Source of the DNA: Acidobacteriota bacterium | Lineage (GTDB): Bacteria > Acidobacteriota > Terriglobia > Bryobacterales > Bryobacteraceae | NCBI GenBank assembly: GCA_947470805.1 | Contig: CANIVU010000004.1 | Location: 94,891 to 158,890, forward strand | Direction of reading: 5' to 3' | Length of the DNA: 64,000 nucleotides | Shown here: positions 35,394-44,796 of the stretch, piece by piece | Numbering within the stretch: the stretch's first letter is position 1 | Layout of the letters: each line of letters starts with the position of its first letter | Translations under genes and position numbers: made by a program | The notes under the pieces: model-generated | What the model was told of the DNA's origin: nothing | The model's input: only the letters and a program-made list of their open reading frames with translations | Database searches by the model: none

Positions 35394-36685
35394 ACCTTTT
35401 CCGGGACGACGTAGGGCTTGCGGTAGTCGCGGGTGAGGTGTTTGTTGGCTTCGTTGTCGTTGGTGAAGCGCAGGGCTTGCGGGTCGAACGTCAGCTTGCG
35501 GCCGGTGCGGTAGCTGATGTTGGCCATGTGGCACAGGGCCGCGGCGCTGGCGCCGGTTTCGATGTCGGCGTGGAGATCGGACACCTTGCGGGACTTGACG
35601 GCTTCGAGGAAGTTGGCCATGTGGGGGGCGGTGTCCCAGGCTCGTTTTTCCTTGTAGTTCACGTCCATTACCTTCTGGTGCTCTTCGCCTTTGTAGACCT
35701 GGTAGCCCATGAGATCCATCACCATGACGCCTTCGCTGCCGAAGAAGATATTGCCGATGGTGTGGCCGTTGCGGAAGGGGAGTTTTCCTTCTTCCGGCGT
35801 GAGCAGGCCGCGGACTTCGAACTCCATTTGGACGTCGCCGTAATCGAAGATGGCGGTTTGGGTGTTGGGGGTTTCCTGGGCGTCGTCGTAGGCGAATTTG
35901 CCGCCGAAGGAGTAGACGGTCTTGGGGAGTTCGGACTTGCCGAGGCCCCAGCGGGCGATGTCCATTTCGTGGACGCCCTGGTTGCCGATGTCGCCGTTGC
36001 CGGTGTCCCAGAACCAGTGCCAGTTGTAGGCGAAGCGTAGCTCGTTGAAGGGCCGCATGGGGGCGGGGCCGAGGAACTTGTCCCAATCGACGCCGGGGGG
36101 CGGGGTGGGGAGATCGGGCTTGCGGCCGATGGATTTGCGGCGTTTGTAGCAGAGGCCCTTCGCCAAATACACTTTGCCGATGACTCCTTCGTGGAGGAGT
36201 TTGATGCCTTCGATTTTGTGGGCGATGGAGCGGCTTTGGGAGCCGACTTGCACCATGCGGCCGTACTTGCGGGCGGCGGCGGTCATCTGGCGGCCTTCGA
36301 AGATGTTGTGGCTGGCGGGTTTTTCGCAGTAGACGTCTTTGCCGGCCTGGCAGGCCCAGATGGTGGCCAGCGCGTGCCAGTGGTTGGGGATGGCGAGGGA
36401 GACGGCGTCGACGGACTTGTCGTCGAAGACCTGGCGCATATCGCTATATTCTTTGGGCTTGCGGCCGGTCAGTTTTTCGATCATCGCCACGCCGCGTTCG
36501 CGGGCGGCCTGGTTAACGTCGCAGACGCCGGTGATGTTGGCGGTGGCGACTTCGCTGTAGAACTTCGCGTGATCCTGGCCGCGGCCGCCGAGGCCGACCA
36601 GCGTGACATTCACCCTCTCATTGGCTCCTCGGACTTGCGTGGTGGAAAGAACGGAGGCGGCGGTGAGGAGGGTGCGGCGGGTCAT
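35390..36685 (-). CDS. Gfo/Idh/MocA family oxidoreductase
   Basis: Tat-like MTRRTLLTAASVLSTTQVRG; VTLVGLGGRGQDHAKFYSE; AIPNHWHALATIWACQAGKDVYCEKPASHNIFEGRQM. Confidence 0.94.
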   Translation of the reverse strand: MTRRTLLTAASVLSTTQVRGANERVNVTLVGLGGRGQDHAKFYSEVATANITGVCDVNQAARERGVAMIEKLTGRKPKEYSDMRQVFDDKSVDAVSLAIPNHWHALATIWACQAGKDVYCEKPASHNIFEGRQMTAAARKYGRMVQVGSQSRSIAHKIEGIKLLHEGVIGKVYLAKGLCYKRRKSIGRKPDLPTPPPGVDWDKFLGPAPMRPFNELRFAYNWHWFWDTGNGDIGNQGVHEMDIARWGLGKSELPKTVYSFGGKFAYDDAQETPNTQTAIFDYGDVQMEFEVRGLLTPEEGKLPFRNGHTIGNIFFGSEGVMVMDLMGYQVYKGEEHQKVMDVNYKEKRAWDTAPHMANFLEAVKSRKVSDLHADIETGASAAALCHMANISYRTGRKLTFDPQALRFTNDNEANKHLTRDYRKPYVVPEKV

Positions 36686-38646
36686 TTTGCGTAGAGTCCT
36701 AATACCCAGAGGGGGAAGTAGTGCCGGTACATGGTATATCGCATGTAGAAGACATTTGGGAAGCCGGTGCCGGTGGCGAGGGATTCGGGCCAGGAGCCAT
36801 CGGGGGCTTGGGTTTCGAGGAGATGGCGGACGCCGCGTTCAGCGTAGGGGGAGTCCTTGCGGCCGGTGGCGTGGAGGGTGAGGAGGGCCCAGGCGGTTTG
36901 GGAGGGGGTGGAGGGGGCGCCGATGAACTCGTCGTTGACGTAGCCGGCGCAGCTTTCGCCCCAGCCGCCGTCGGCGTTTTGGACGGAGATGACCCAGTCG
37001 GCGGCGCGGCGGTAGAGGTTGGGATCGTCGTAACCGGCGGCTTGGAGACCGCGGACGGCGAGGAATGTTCCGTACAGGTAATTTACGCCCCAGCGGCCGT
37101 ACCAACTGCCGTTCTTTTCCTGGGTGTTGACCAAGTAGTGCACGGCGTCGCGGACGGATGGATCCGATTTCGGCACGCCACGGCGGCAGAGGGCTTCGAG
37201 CACGCGGCCGGTGATGTCCGGGCAGGTGGGGTCGAGCATGGCGTTGTGGTCGGAGAAGGGGATGGCGTTGAGGACGCCCCAGTCGTTGTCGGCATCGAAG
37301 GCGGCGTAGCCACCGTCGCGGGACTGCATGCCTTTGAGCCAGGCGAGGGCGCGGTCTTCGACGGCCTTTTGTTTCACGGGGTCGGAGGCGACGGCGTGTT
37401 CGAGGCACATGAGAACGATGGCGGTGTCGTCGATGTCGGGGTACTGTTCGTTGGCGAATTCAAAGGCCCAGCCGGAGGGGTGGAGGTGGGGGCGTTTGAC
37501 GGACCAATCGCCGCGGCGGCGGATCTCTTTGGAGAGGAGCCAGTCGGCGGATTTGCGGAGGGCTTCGGGGTTGGGGTGGCCGGCTTCGGCGAGGGCGAAG
37601 GCGGCGTAGGCGGTGTCCCAGACGGGGGAGAAGCAGGGCTGGAAGTAGAGCTCTTCGTCGGTTTCGGTGATGAGGTTGTTGAAGTGGGCTTTGGCGTCGA
37701 TTAAGTCGGGGTGATCTTCGGGGTAGCCGAGGGCTTCGAGGGCCATGATGGTGTACTGCATGGCGGGGTAGATGGCGCCGAGGCCGTCGGAGTTGCGGCA
37801 GTGGTCGATCATCCACTTTTCCGCTTGTCGAATGGCGGCGATGCGGGCGTCGCGGTGGCCGCGGCGTTCCCAGATTTTGAGGAGCTTGTCGACGTGGTGG
37901 AAGATCGTTGAGAGGAAGCGATCGCGTTTGGGGAGGCTGAGTTTGCGATCGGGGTGGATGAGTTCGTCGACGTTGATGCCATCGGGGGCGGGGCGGACGC
38001 CGCCGACGGATTGGACGATGGAGAGGGGGACGACGATGGCGCGGGTCCAGGAAGCCATTTCGTAGAGCACGCCGCCCATGTAGAGAGACCCGCCGGGCAT
38101 GAGGACGAGTTCGGGGGGGATGCTGGGGACGTACTTGCGGGGGTAGAGGCCGAAGAGGCTGAGGTTGATTTTGGTGTAGCTGTTGCAGGCCTGGAGGCCG
38201 CCGAGCGCGAGGACGCGGAGGCGGGCGCGGCGCATGGGTTCGTCGTTAGGGGAGTAGCCGCAGAGGCGGAGGGCGGTGTAGGCCTTGACGGTGGAATTGA
38301 CGTCGGCGGGGCCGTCGGGGTAGATCCACCAGCCGCCGTCGGCCATTTGTTGGGAGAGGATGCGGCGGCAGGCCTTTTCGAGACGCGGCTTGGTGGGTGG
38401 GTTCCAGAGGCCGTGATCGGGGGGGTGGAGCCAGAGTTCGAGGAGGACGTAATCGGCTTCGAGGGAGACGTCGGCCAAGAGTTCGCCGCACCAGTAGCCA
38501 TCGGCGAACTGTTTTTCGACGAGGGAGCGGGCGCTGGTTTCGGAGGCGGCGCGGGCGGCGTCGCGGAGGCTTTGGCGCTCTTCAAGGAGTTCGCCTACTA
38601 CGGACCGGCGACGGAACGGTTGCTGCGTGGGGAAGACCAGACTCAT
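36682..38646 (-). CDS. shc: Squalene-hopene cyclase
   Basis: QW repeats (QNADGGWGESC, QEKNGSWYGRWGVNYLYG, QMADGGWW); catalytic DIDDTAIVLM. Confidence 0.96.
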   Translation of the reverse strand: MSLVFPTQQPFRRRSVVGELLEERQSLRDAARAASETSARSLVEKQFADGYWCGELLADVSLEADYVLLELWLHPPDHGLWNPPTKPRLEKACRRILSQQMADGGWWIYPDGPADVNSTVKAYTALRLCGYSPNDEPMRRARLRVLALGGLQACNSYTKINLSLFGLYPRKYVPSIPPELVLMPGGSLYMGGVLYEMASWTRAIVVPLSIVQSVGGVRPAPDGINVDELIHPDRKLSLPKRDRFLSTIFHHVDKLLKIWERRGHRDARIAAIRQAEKWMIDHCRNSDGLGAIYPAMQYTIMALEALGYPEDHPDLIDAKAHFNNLITETDEELYFQPCFSPVWDTAYAAFALAEAGHPNPEALRKSADWLLSKEIRRRGDWSVKRPHLHPSGWAFEFANEQYPDIDDTAIVLMCLEHAVASDPVKQKAVEDRALAWLKGMQSRDGGYAAFDADNDWGVLNAIPFSDHNAMLDPTCPDITGRVLEALCRRGVPKSDPSVRDAVHYLVNTQEKNGSWYGRWGVNYLYGTFLAVRGLQAAGYDDPNLYRRAADWVISVQNADGGWGESCAGYVNDEFIGAPSTPSQTAWALLTLHATGRKDSPYAERGVRHLLETQAPDGSWPESLATGTGFPNVFYMRYTMYRHYFPLWVLGLYAK

Positions 38647-38764
38647 TCGGTTGTGCGATCGCTTCGGCCGGGTTGGGGAAGCGGTCTTCTCTCAGGATAG
38701 CGCCTGCGGGGGATCGGGAAAATCTTATCTCTTGTTTTCGAGTGGGTGGTCGATAAGTTGAGTG

Positions 38765-39412
38765 ATGTGGATTTTGATTCTTTTCGTGATGGCGATGGGG
38801 GTATTTGGGGCGGAGGAGACTGCGAAGCCGAAGGAGCCGCCGAAGGAAGTTCCAAAGCCGGTGAGTAGTTTGGAGCGGCAACGGTTGAGTGTGGAGCGGC
38901 AGATGCAGGGGATTCGGGAGCACTTTCCGCCGCCGTTTGGCGGGCAGCCGGCGACACTGGTTGCGTCTTCGACTGCGGCACCGGGGCCACCTCCGCCGGC
39001 CGATTGTCCTCCTGTGACGGCGGCGGCGATGAAGCCGATCATTGACCGGGAGGCGACGAAGAACAAGGTGGACGCGGGGTTGGTGCGGGCGGTGGTGGAG
39101 GCCGAGTCGGCATATTCGCCGTGCGCGGTGTCGGCGGTGGGAGCGATGGGGTTGATGCAGCTGATGCCGGCGACGGCGGAGAGTTTGCAGGTGACCGACC
39201 CGTATGATCCGAGTCAGAACATCACGGCGGGGACGCAGTACTTGAAGCAGATGTTGGAGCGGTACGGAGGTGACATTGCGAAGGCGTTGGCGGCCTACAA
39301 TGCGGGACCGGCGCGGGTAGACGCGGCCGGGGGCGTGCCGCCGATTCCGGAGACGCAGGAATACGTCCGTAAAATCATGGGCAAGATCGGACCGCCTCGT
39401 CCCGTGGAGTAA
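38765..39412 (+). CDS. Lytic transglycosylase (SLT domain)
   Basis: LVRAVVEAESAYSPCAVSAVGAMGLMQLMPATAESLQVTDPYDPSQNITAGTQYLKQMLERYGGDIAKALAAYNAGPARVD. Confidence 0.94.
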   Translation: MWILILFVMAMGVFGAEETAKPKEPPKEVPKPVSSLERQRLSVERQMQGIREHFPPPFGGQPATLVASSTAAPGPPPPADCPPVTAAAMKPIIDREATKNKVDAGLVRAVVEAESAYSPCAVSAVGAMGLMQLMPATAESLQVTDPYDPSQNITAGTQYLKQMLERYGGDIAKALAAYNAGPARVDAAGGVPPIPETQEYVRKIMGKIGPPRPVE

Positions 39413-39435
39413 TTCCGCGGGCGTAGAATGAGGGC

Positions 39436-40254
39436 ATGATCAGCGCCCTGTTGTTCGCAGGTCTGGCCATGCAGGTGGGGCAGACACCCACGCCGCAGAA
39501 CCCATCGCCACAGAACCCTTCTCCCATGACGGAGGCTACCCGGACGCATGACCGGGTGGTGCAGCACCGAGTCGCGACGGGGAGGCGGAAGGGGCGGGTG
39601 CTGATTGTTGGTCATCCGGGGCCAACGTCGCCGGTGATTCTGCATTTTCATGGGGACACGTGGTTGCCGGAGCAGGCGATCGCAGGGGTGTTTCCGGATG
39701 TGACGATTGTGTCGTTGTATCTGGGTTCGATCTCCGATAATTACCAGGACGCGTATAAGACGCCGGAGGCGTTTCAGGCTTTGTTAACGGAGGCCGGGGC
39801 GGGGCGGCGGCCGGTGTATTTGAGTGCGTTTAGTGCGGGGTATGGGGCGGTGCGGGCGATATTGAAGCATTCGTACCGGCGGATTGATACGGTGCTTTTG
39901 ATGGATGGGTTGCACTCGGACTATCTGGGGAAAGAGATCGATCCGGTGGGGTTGGATGTGTTTTTGCAGTTTGCGCGGGATGCATCCTTGGGGCGGAAGC
40001 GGATGCTGATTACGCATTCTGAGGTGTATCCGGGGACGTTTCCGAGTACGACGGAGACGACGGATTGGTTGCTGAAGCAGTTGAAGTTGAAGCGGATGCC
40101 GGTGTTGCGGTGGGGGCCGGTGGGGATGCAGCAGCTATCGGATGCGCGGCGGGGGCGGTTGGTGGTGATGGGGTTTGCGGGGAATAGTGCGCCGGACCAT
40201 GTGGACCATTTGCACGGGATGAGTACGTGGTTGCGGGCTTTGCGGCGGATTTAG
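39436..40254 (+). CDS. Alpha/beta-hydrolase-like secreted protein
   Basis: VILHFHGDTWLPEQAI; VYLSAFSAGYGAVRAIL; N-terminal signal and Pro-rich linker. Confidence 0.65.
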   Translation: MISALLFAGLAMQVGQTPTPQNPSPQNPSPMTEATRTHDRVVQHRVATGRRKGRVLIVGHPGPTSPVILHFHGDTWLPEQAIAGVFPDVTIVSLYLGSISDNYQDAYKTPEAFQALLTEAGAGRRPVYLSAFSAGYGAVRAILKHSYRRIDTVLLMDGLHSDYLGKEIDPVGLDVFLQFARDASLGRKRMLITHSEVYPGTFPSTTETTDWLLKQLKLKRMPVLRWGPVGMQQLSDARRGRLVVMGFAGNSAPDHVDHLHGMSTWLRALRRI

Positions 40255-40297
40255 GGCGGGGGTACCGGGGGCTTGGGAGGCGGTGAGGAGAGGTTAC

Positions 40298-40342
40298 CCT
40301 CAGACAATTCCTTGGTGACAGTCACCAAGGAATTGTCTGAGG
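40298..40342. repeat. Palindromic intergenic element, copy B (22-bp perfect arms)
   Basis: CCTCAGACAATTCCTTGGTGAC-A-GTCACCAAGGAATTGTCTGAGG. Confidence 0.95.
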
Positions 40343-40349
40343 CGGGTGG

Positions 40350-41195
40350 TTAAACGGTGATGCAGGGGTTGGAGAGCGTGCCGATGCCGCTCGTCGTGAT
40401 GGTTACCACGTCGCCGGGGGCGAGCGCGGACTCTTGCGTCACGATGATGCCCGTGCCGGTCAGAACTACCGAGCCGCAGGGGACGGGGTTCGACTGGAGC
40501 AAGTATTCCACCAGGGTTTCGATCTTGCGGCCGAGCTTGCCGGTGGAGGTCGAGCCTTCGAACGTCGTCGTGTCGCCGCGCTTGATGACGCAGGTCATTT
40601 CGAGCGAGTAAGGGTCGGGGATCTCATCGGCGGTCACCATGACCGGGCCGAGCGAGCAGCAGGCCGTGTAGACCTTCGACTGGGGCAGGTAGAGCGGGTT
40701 TTCCCGTTCAATGTCCCACGCCGAAACGTCGTTGGCGATCGTATAGCCAACCACGCGGCCCTTGCTGCCGAGGACGACGGCGAGTTCCGGTTCGGGCGCG
40801 GTGAAGACCGAATCCGAACGGATGCCGACACCCTGGTCGGGGCCGACGCAGACGCGGGCCGTGCCCTTGAAGAAGATCTCGGGACGGTTGGCCGGGTTGT
40901 AGACGTAGGCGTAGAAGCCTTCGCGGGTGTTGTGTTCCCCGTCGCGGAAGCTGGCGCTCATCTCATACGTACAGCCGCAGGCCCAGACTTCTTTGGGCGC
41001 GAGCGGGATGAGCGGCGTAGCCGGGGCGGCGTTGGAGGAGGCCATGGACTTGGCCAGCTTGGGCAGGTCCGTGTTCTCCACTTCCGAGCGGCGGATGAGG
41101 TCATAAAGCGTATGACCGGGGATCGGGCGGGCGTTCCCGTTTTCAAAGATCGCCGCCGTAACTTCGTTATTCCACTTAATTTGTCCGAGTCGCAT
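40350..41195 (-). CDS. Fumarylacetoacetate hydrolase-fold protein (possibly 2-keto-3-deoxy-pentonate dehydratase-like)
   Basis: EVWACGCTYEMSASFR...RPEIFFKGTARVCVGPDQGVGIRSDSVFTAPEPELAVVLGSKGRVVGYTIANDVSAWDIERENPLYLPQSK; FAH-family core. Confidence 0.85.
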   Translation of the reverse strand: MRLGQIKWNNEVTAAIFENGNARPIPGHTLYDLIRRSEVENTDLPKLAKSMASSNAAPATPLIPLAPKEVWACGCTYEMSASFRDGEHNTREGFYAYVYNPANRPEIFFKGTARVCVGPDQGVGIRSDSVFTAPEPELAVVLGSKGRVVGYTIANDVSAWDIERENPLYLPQSKVYTACCSLGPVMVTADEIPDPYSLEMTCVIKRGDTTTFEGSTSTGKLGRKIETLVEYLLQSNPVPCGSVVLTGTGIIVTQESALAPGDVVTITTSGIGTLSNPCITV

Positions 41196-41198
41196 GGG

Positions 41199-42641
41199 TT
41201 AGTACTTGAGATACACCGTCTTGTAATCGCTGTAGAAATCCAGGGCGGCCGGGCCTTGTTCCTTGGGTCCAAAGCTGGAGTCCTTGGTGCCGCCGAAGGG
41301 GAGTTGATATTCCACGCCCGCGCTGGGGAGGTTGATGGTCAACAGGCCTGCTTCGGCACCGTACACGAATTCGAAGACACGCGACAAATTCGTCGTCTGC
41401 ACGGACGCCGAGAGACCAAACGGGATGTTGTTGGCGATACGCAGGGCGTCGGTAAAGTCCTTCGCCTTCATGACGGCGAGGACGGGACCGAACACTTCTT
41501 CCTGGGCGATTCGCATGGTTTCGGTGACGTCGGCGAAGAGGGTGGGCTCGACAAAGTAGCCTTTGTCGTAGGCGCCGCCGGTGAGGCGGTTGCCGCCCGC
41601 GACGAGCCGGGCGCCTTCCTGTTTACCGATTTCGATGTACTTCAGATCCGTTTCGAGCTGGCCCTGGTCGACGGCCGGTCCGATGTCGATGCCGGGCTCC
41701 ATGCCGTTGCCGACCTTGAGCTTGGACATGCGTTCGGCGACGGCTTCGACGAACTTGTCGTAGATGGACTCTTCGACGATGGCGCGGCTGGTGGCGGTGC
41801 ACTTCTGGCCGGTGGAGAAGAACGCGGCGTTGACGACGTTTTCGACGGCCGATTTGAAGTCAGCGTCGGCGAGGACGATGGTCGGGTTCTTACCGCCCAT
41901 TTCGAGCTGGATGCGGAGGCGGCGCTTGGAGGCTTCGGTGTGGATCCATTCGCCGATTTCGCAGGAGCCGGTGAAGGAGATGGCCTTCAGGGGCTTGGCG
42001 GTGACGAGGGCCTTGCCGATTTCTCCGCCGGAGCCGGCGATGAAGTTGACGACACCTTTGGGGATGCCGGCTTCGTGGCACGCCTCGACGATGCGCCAGG
42101 AGCTGAGCGGGGAGACCGAGGCGGGCTTGATGATGACGGTGTTACCGCAGATCAGGGCCGGGGCGAGCTTCCAGGCTGGAATGGCGATGGGGAAGTTCCA
42201 GGGGTTGATGAGACCGATGACGCCGATGGGCTTACGGATGGCGAACATGTGAACGCGATCGCGTTCGCTAGGCACCAGGTGGCCGGGGAGGCGGGAGCCT
42301 TCCGAGCCGAAGTAGCGGAAGATGTTGATGGCGCGGCGGACTTCGCCTTTGGCTTCGGGAAGGGTTTTGCCTTCCTCGCGGCACATCTCTTCGCCGAGCT
42401 GGTCGAATTTCTTTTCGAGAATGTCGGCAACCTTGAAGAGCAGGGCGCCACGGGCCGGGCCGGGCATGTTGGCCCAGCCGGCGAAGGCGGCCTGAGCGGC
42501 GTCAGCGGCGCGGTGGACGTCGTCGCCCGTGCCTTTGACGAAAAGGCCGACGACTTCATCGGTATTGGCAGGATTGCGATTTTCGAAGGTGGGTCCATCG
42601 ACCCATTCGCCATTGATGTAATTGCGGAAAACTTCCGGCAT
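41199..42641 (-). CDS. Aldehyde dehydrogenase (possibly alpha-ketoglutarate-semialdehyde dehydrogenase)
   Basis: NPWNFPIAIPAWKLAPALICGNTVIIKPA...SFTGSCEIG...LEMGGKNPTIVLADADF...FFSTGQKCTATSRAIVEE. Confidence 0.93.
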   Translation of the reverse strand: MPEVFRNYINGEWVDGPTFENRNPANTDEVVGLFVKGTGDDVHRAADAAQAAFAGWANMPGPARGALLFKVADILEKKFDQLGEEMCREEGKTLPEAKGEVRRAINIFRYFGSEGSRLPGHLVPSERDRVHMFAIRKPIGVIGLINPWNFPIAIPAWKLAPALICGNTVIIKPASVSPLSSWRIVEACHEAGIPKGVVNFIAGSGGEIGKALVTAKPLKAISFTGSCEIGEWIHTEASKRRLRIQLEMGGKNPTIVLADADFKSAVENVVNAAFFSTGQKCTATSRAIVEESIYDKFVEAVAERMSKLKVGNGMEPGIDIGPAVDQGQLETDLKYIEIGKQEGARLVAGGNRLTGGAYDKGYFVEPTLFADVTETMRIAQEEVFGPVLAVMKAKDFTDALRIANNIPFGLSASVQTTNLSRVFEFVYGAEAGLLTINLPSAGVEYQLPFGGTKDSSFGPKEQGPAALDFYSDYKTVYLKY

Positions 42642-42707
42642 GATTGTGCTGTCCTCGTGGAAAGTGGTTACGGCTAACAGGGCGCGGTGACGCCGGTGGG
42701 TTGAAGC

Positions 42708-43283
42708 TTACTTCTTGTTGAAATCTACTTTGGGCGCCTGGCGGGAACCCGGGTCGGTCTTGAAGTACGCATCGTTGCGTTGGAACCCGAAGATGCTAGC
42801 GGCAATGTTGTTCGGGAACAGTTCGATGCTGGTGTTGTACTTCTGAACAGCCTCATTATACTTTCTTCGCTCGACGGCGATGCGGTTTTCGGTGCCGGCG
42901 AGTTCGTCCTGGAGGCGCATGAAGTTGGCGTCGGACTTCAGTTGGGGGTAGTTTTCTACCACCATCAAGAGGCGGGAGAGGGCGCCATCGAGCTGGCCGT
43001 TGGCGGTGATTTTCTCCTGGGGAGAGCGGGCGCCACCGAGAGCGGCGCGGGCGTTGGAGACGCTGGCGATGACATCCTTTTCCTGGGAGGCGAAGCCTTT
43101 GACGGTTTCGACGAGGTTGGGGATGAGATCGGCACGGCGCTGGAGGACGACGTCAACCTGGGCGAAGGCGCCATCGATGGCGTTCTTCTGCACGACCAGA
43201 TCGTTCCGGACGCCGACGAACGAACCGCCGACGAGCAGCACCAGCAGCAGCAGCACACCAAGAATGATCAATGCGATTTTCAT
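42708..43283 (-). CDS. lemA: LemA family protein
   Basis: VVQKNAIDGAFAQVDVVLQRRADLIPNLVETVKGFASQEKDVIASVSNARAAL...YNTSIELFPNNIAASIFGF. Confidence 0.95.
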   Translation of the reverse strand: MKIALIILGVLLLLVLLVGGSFVGVRNDLVVQKNAIDGAFAQVDVVLQRRADLIPNLVETVKGFASQEKDVIASVSNARAALGGARSPQEKITANGQLDGALSRLLMVVENYPQLKSDANFMRLQDELAGTENRIAVERRKYNEAVQKYNTSIELFPNNIAASIFGFQRNDAYFKTDPGSRQAPKVDFNKK

Positions 43284-43302
43284 AGAGCTCCTTATTATCG
43301 AA

Positions 43303-44028
43303 CTACTTTTTGGCTAATCGGTCGACGGCACCGGTCAGCGCTTCAATCTGTTTCATGTAGGCGGCGAGGAGCGCCGGGGGATCGAGGGCGCGCGCCTTGG
43401 CGACGCCTTCGCGGAGATCCAACAAAGTATAGAACGGGGCGGGGTCGATGCCGAACTGGGTAGCACAAGCCCCGATGGCTTCGCGCTTATGCATGGGCGA
43501 TGGGGCACCGGCGAGGCGGAGGGCGTGACGGGAGAGGTTGCAGAACGTCGAGACCGATTCGCCCATGAGGAGGACGAGTTGGGCGGGTTCGCTCAACAGG
43601 CCGCCGGCTTTCTGGCGGAGGCGGAGGAGTTTGGCGCGGAGTTCGTGTTCGACCTGGCCGCGGTAGAAGGTGTCGTCTACGATGAGGCCGGTGACGAGGT
43701 CGGCCCCGGCGAGGACGCGGTGGCATTCGACGATGTCGTGGAACTCGATGGCGAAGCAGTCGGTAGAGTTGTAGAACTCCTCCTCACTGAGGAAGAGGGG
43801 GGAGGGGTTCGAGAGAGACCGCCACCAGCGGATGGGCGATTCGGCGAGGCGCAGTTCGGCGGGGCCGATGGTTTTGAGCACGCAGAGGACGTTCAGATCG
43901 CTGTACTTTCCATGCATCTCCCCGGACGCGGCGGAGCCGTAGAGGACGACCGAGAGCAGTTGCTCGCCGAAGGCGCGGGAGAGCCGCGTGGTGAGTTCCG
44001 AGAGCCGTTTATCCGTTTCGTTTGCCAT
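43303..44028 (-). CDS. Nucleotidyltransferase-domain protein (MNT-like)
   Basis: LLSVVLYGSAASGEMHGKYSDLNVLCVLK resembles the GS...SDxD NTase motif; start at 44028. Confidence 0.75.
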   Translation of the reverse strand: MANETDKRLSELTTRLSRAFGEQLLSVVLYGSAASGEMHGKYSDLNVLCVLKTIGPAELRLAESPIRWWRSLSNPSPLFLSEEEFYNSTDCFAIEFHDIVECHRVLAGADLVTGLIVDDTFYRGQVEHELRAKLLRLRQKAGGLLSEPAQLVLLMGESVSTFCNLSRHALRLAGAPSPMHKREAIGACATQFGIDPAPFYTLLDLREGVAKARALDPPALLAAYMKQIEALTGAVDRLAKK

Positions 44029-44032
44029 AGAT

Positions 44033-44794
44033 TTACCAGTCGCTCGAAGAGCCTCCTCCACCGGAATCGCCACCGCCGAAGCCACCGAAACCACCACCGC
44101 CACCACCGCCATCGTAGCCGCCGAAGCCACCGCCACCGCCGCCCCGGCCGCCGTTCATCATCATGGGCAGAAGCCACCAGGGACCGCCACCGCCACGGCC
44201 GAACAATGCCAGCAGCAGGATGATGCCGAACAGGATCATGGGCCAGGGGAGGCCTTTTTGCGGACGGGAGACGGGCCGGCGGGGGCGCACGGCTTCGTCG
44301 ATGGTCACACCTTTTTCCCGAGCAACCTTCTCCCCTATTTGATGCGCGGCGATGAGAAACGCTTCTCCGTACTGTCCTTGTCGCAGCGCGGGGCGCATGG
44401 CGCGCAGGATATCGCCGGCCGAGCCATCGGGCAGGATGGGTTCGAGGCCATAGCCGACTTCCAGGCGGCTACGTTTATCGGTGACGGAGAGCAGCAGCAT
44501 GGCGCCGTTGTTCTCGCCCTTCTGGCCGATGCCCCACTTGCGGAAGATGGTGTTGGCGACGTCTTCGACCGGTTCGCCGTCGAGATCACGGAGGACGACG
44601 AAGGCGAGCTGGGCGCCGGTGGCCTTCTGGACGGCGGCGCAGTAGGCGTCGATCTGCTGGCGGGAGGCCGGGTCGATGACGCCGGCGAAATCGCTGACGA
44701 AGCCCTGCGGTTGCAGCGCGCCCCAATCGGCCGCGGGCGCCACGGCGGCGGCAAGCAGCAGGGCGCAGAGCTTCGCAATGTGCCGTAGAGGCAT
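44033..44794 (-). CDS. TPM domain protein (YgcG family) with Gly-rich C-terminus
   Basis: GFVSDFAGVIDPASRQQIDAYCAAVQKATGAQLAFVVLRDLDGEPVEDVANTIFRKWGIGQKGENNGAMLLLS; GGGGFGGYDGGGGGGGFGGFGGGDSGGGGSSSDW. Confidence 0.93.
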   Translation of the reverse strand: MPLRHIAKLCALLLAAAVAPAADWGALQPQGFVSDFAGVIDPASRQQIDAYCAAVQKATGAQLAFVVLRDLDGEPVEDVANTIFRKWGIGQKGENNGAMLLLSVTDKRSRLEVGYGLEPILPDGSAGDILRAMRPALRQGQYGEAFLIAAHQIGEKVAREKGVTIDEAVRPRRPVSRPQKGLPWPMILFGIILLLALFGRGGGGPWWLLPMMMNGGRGGGGGGFGGYDGGGGGGGFGGFGGGDSGGGGSSSDW

Positions 44795-44796
44795 AG

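Noticed and set aside
40434-42677. 747-aa + strand ORF over the FAH and ALDH genes
   Set aside because: Composition-driven shadow ORF (Asp/Gly/Val/Ala rich); real genes are on the minus strand.
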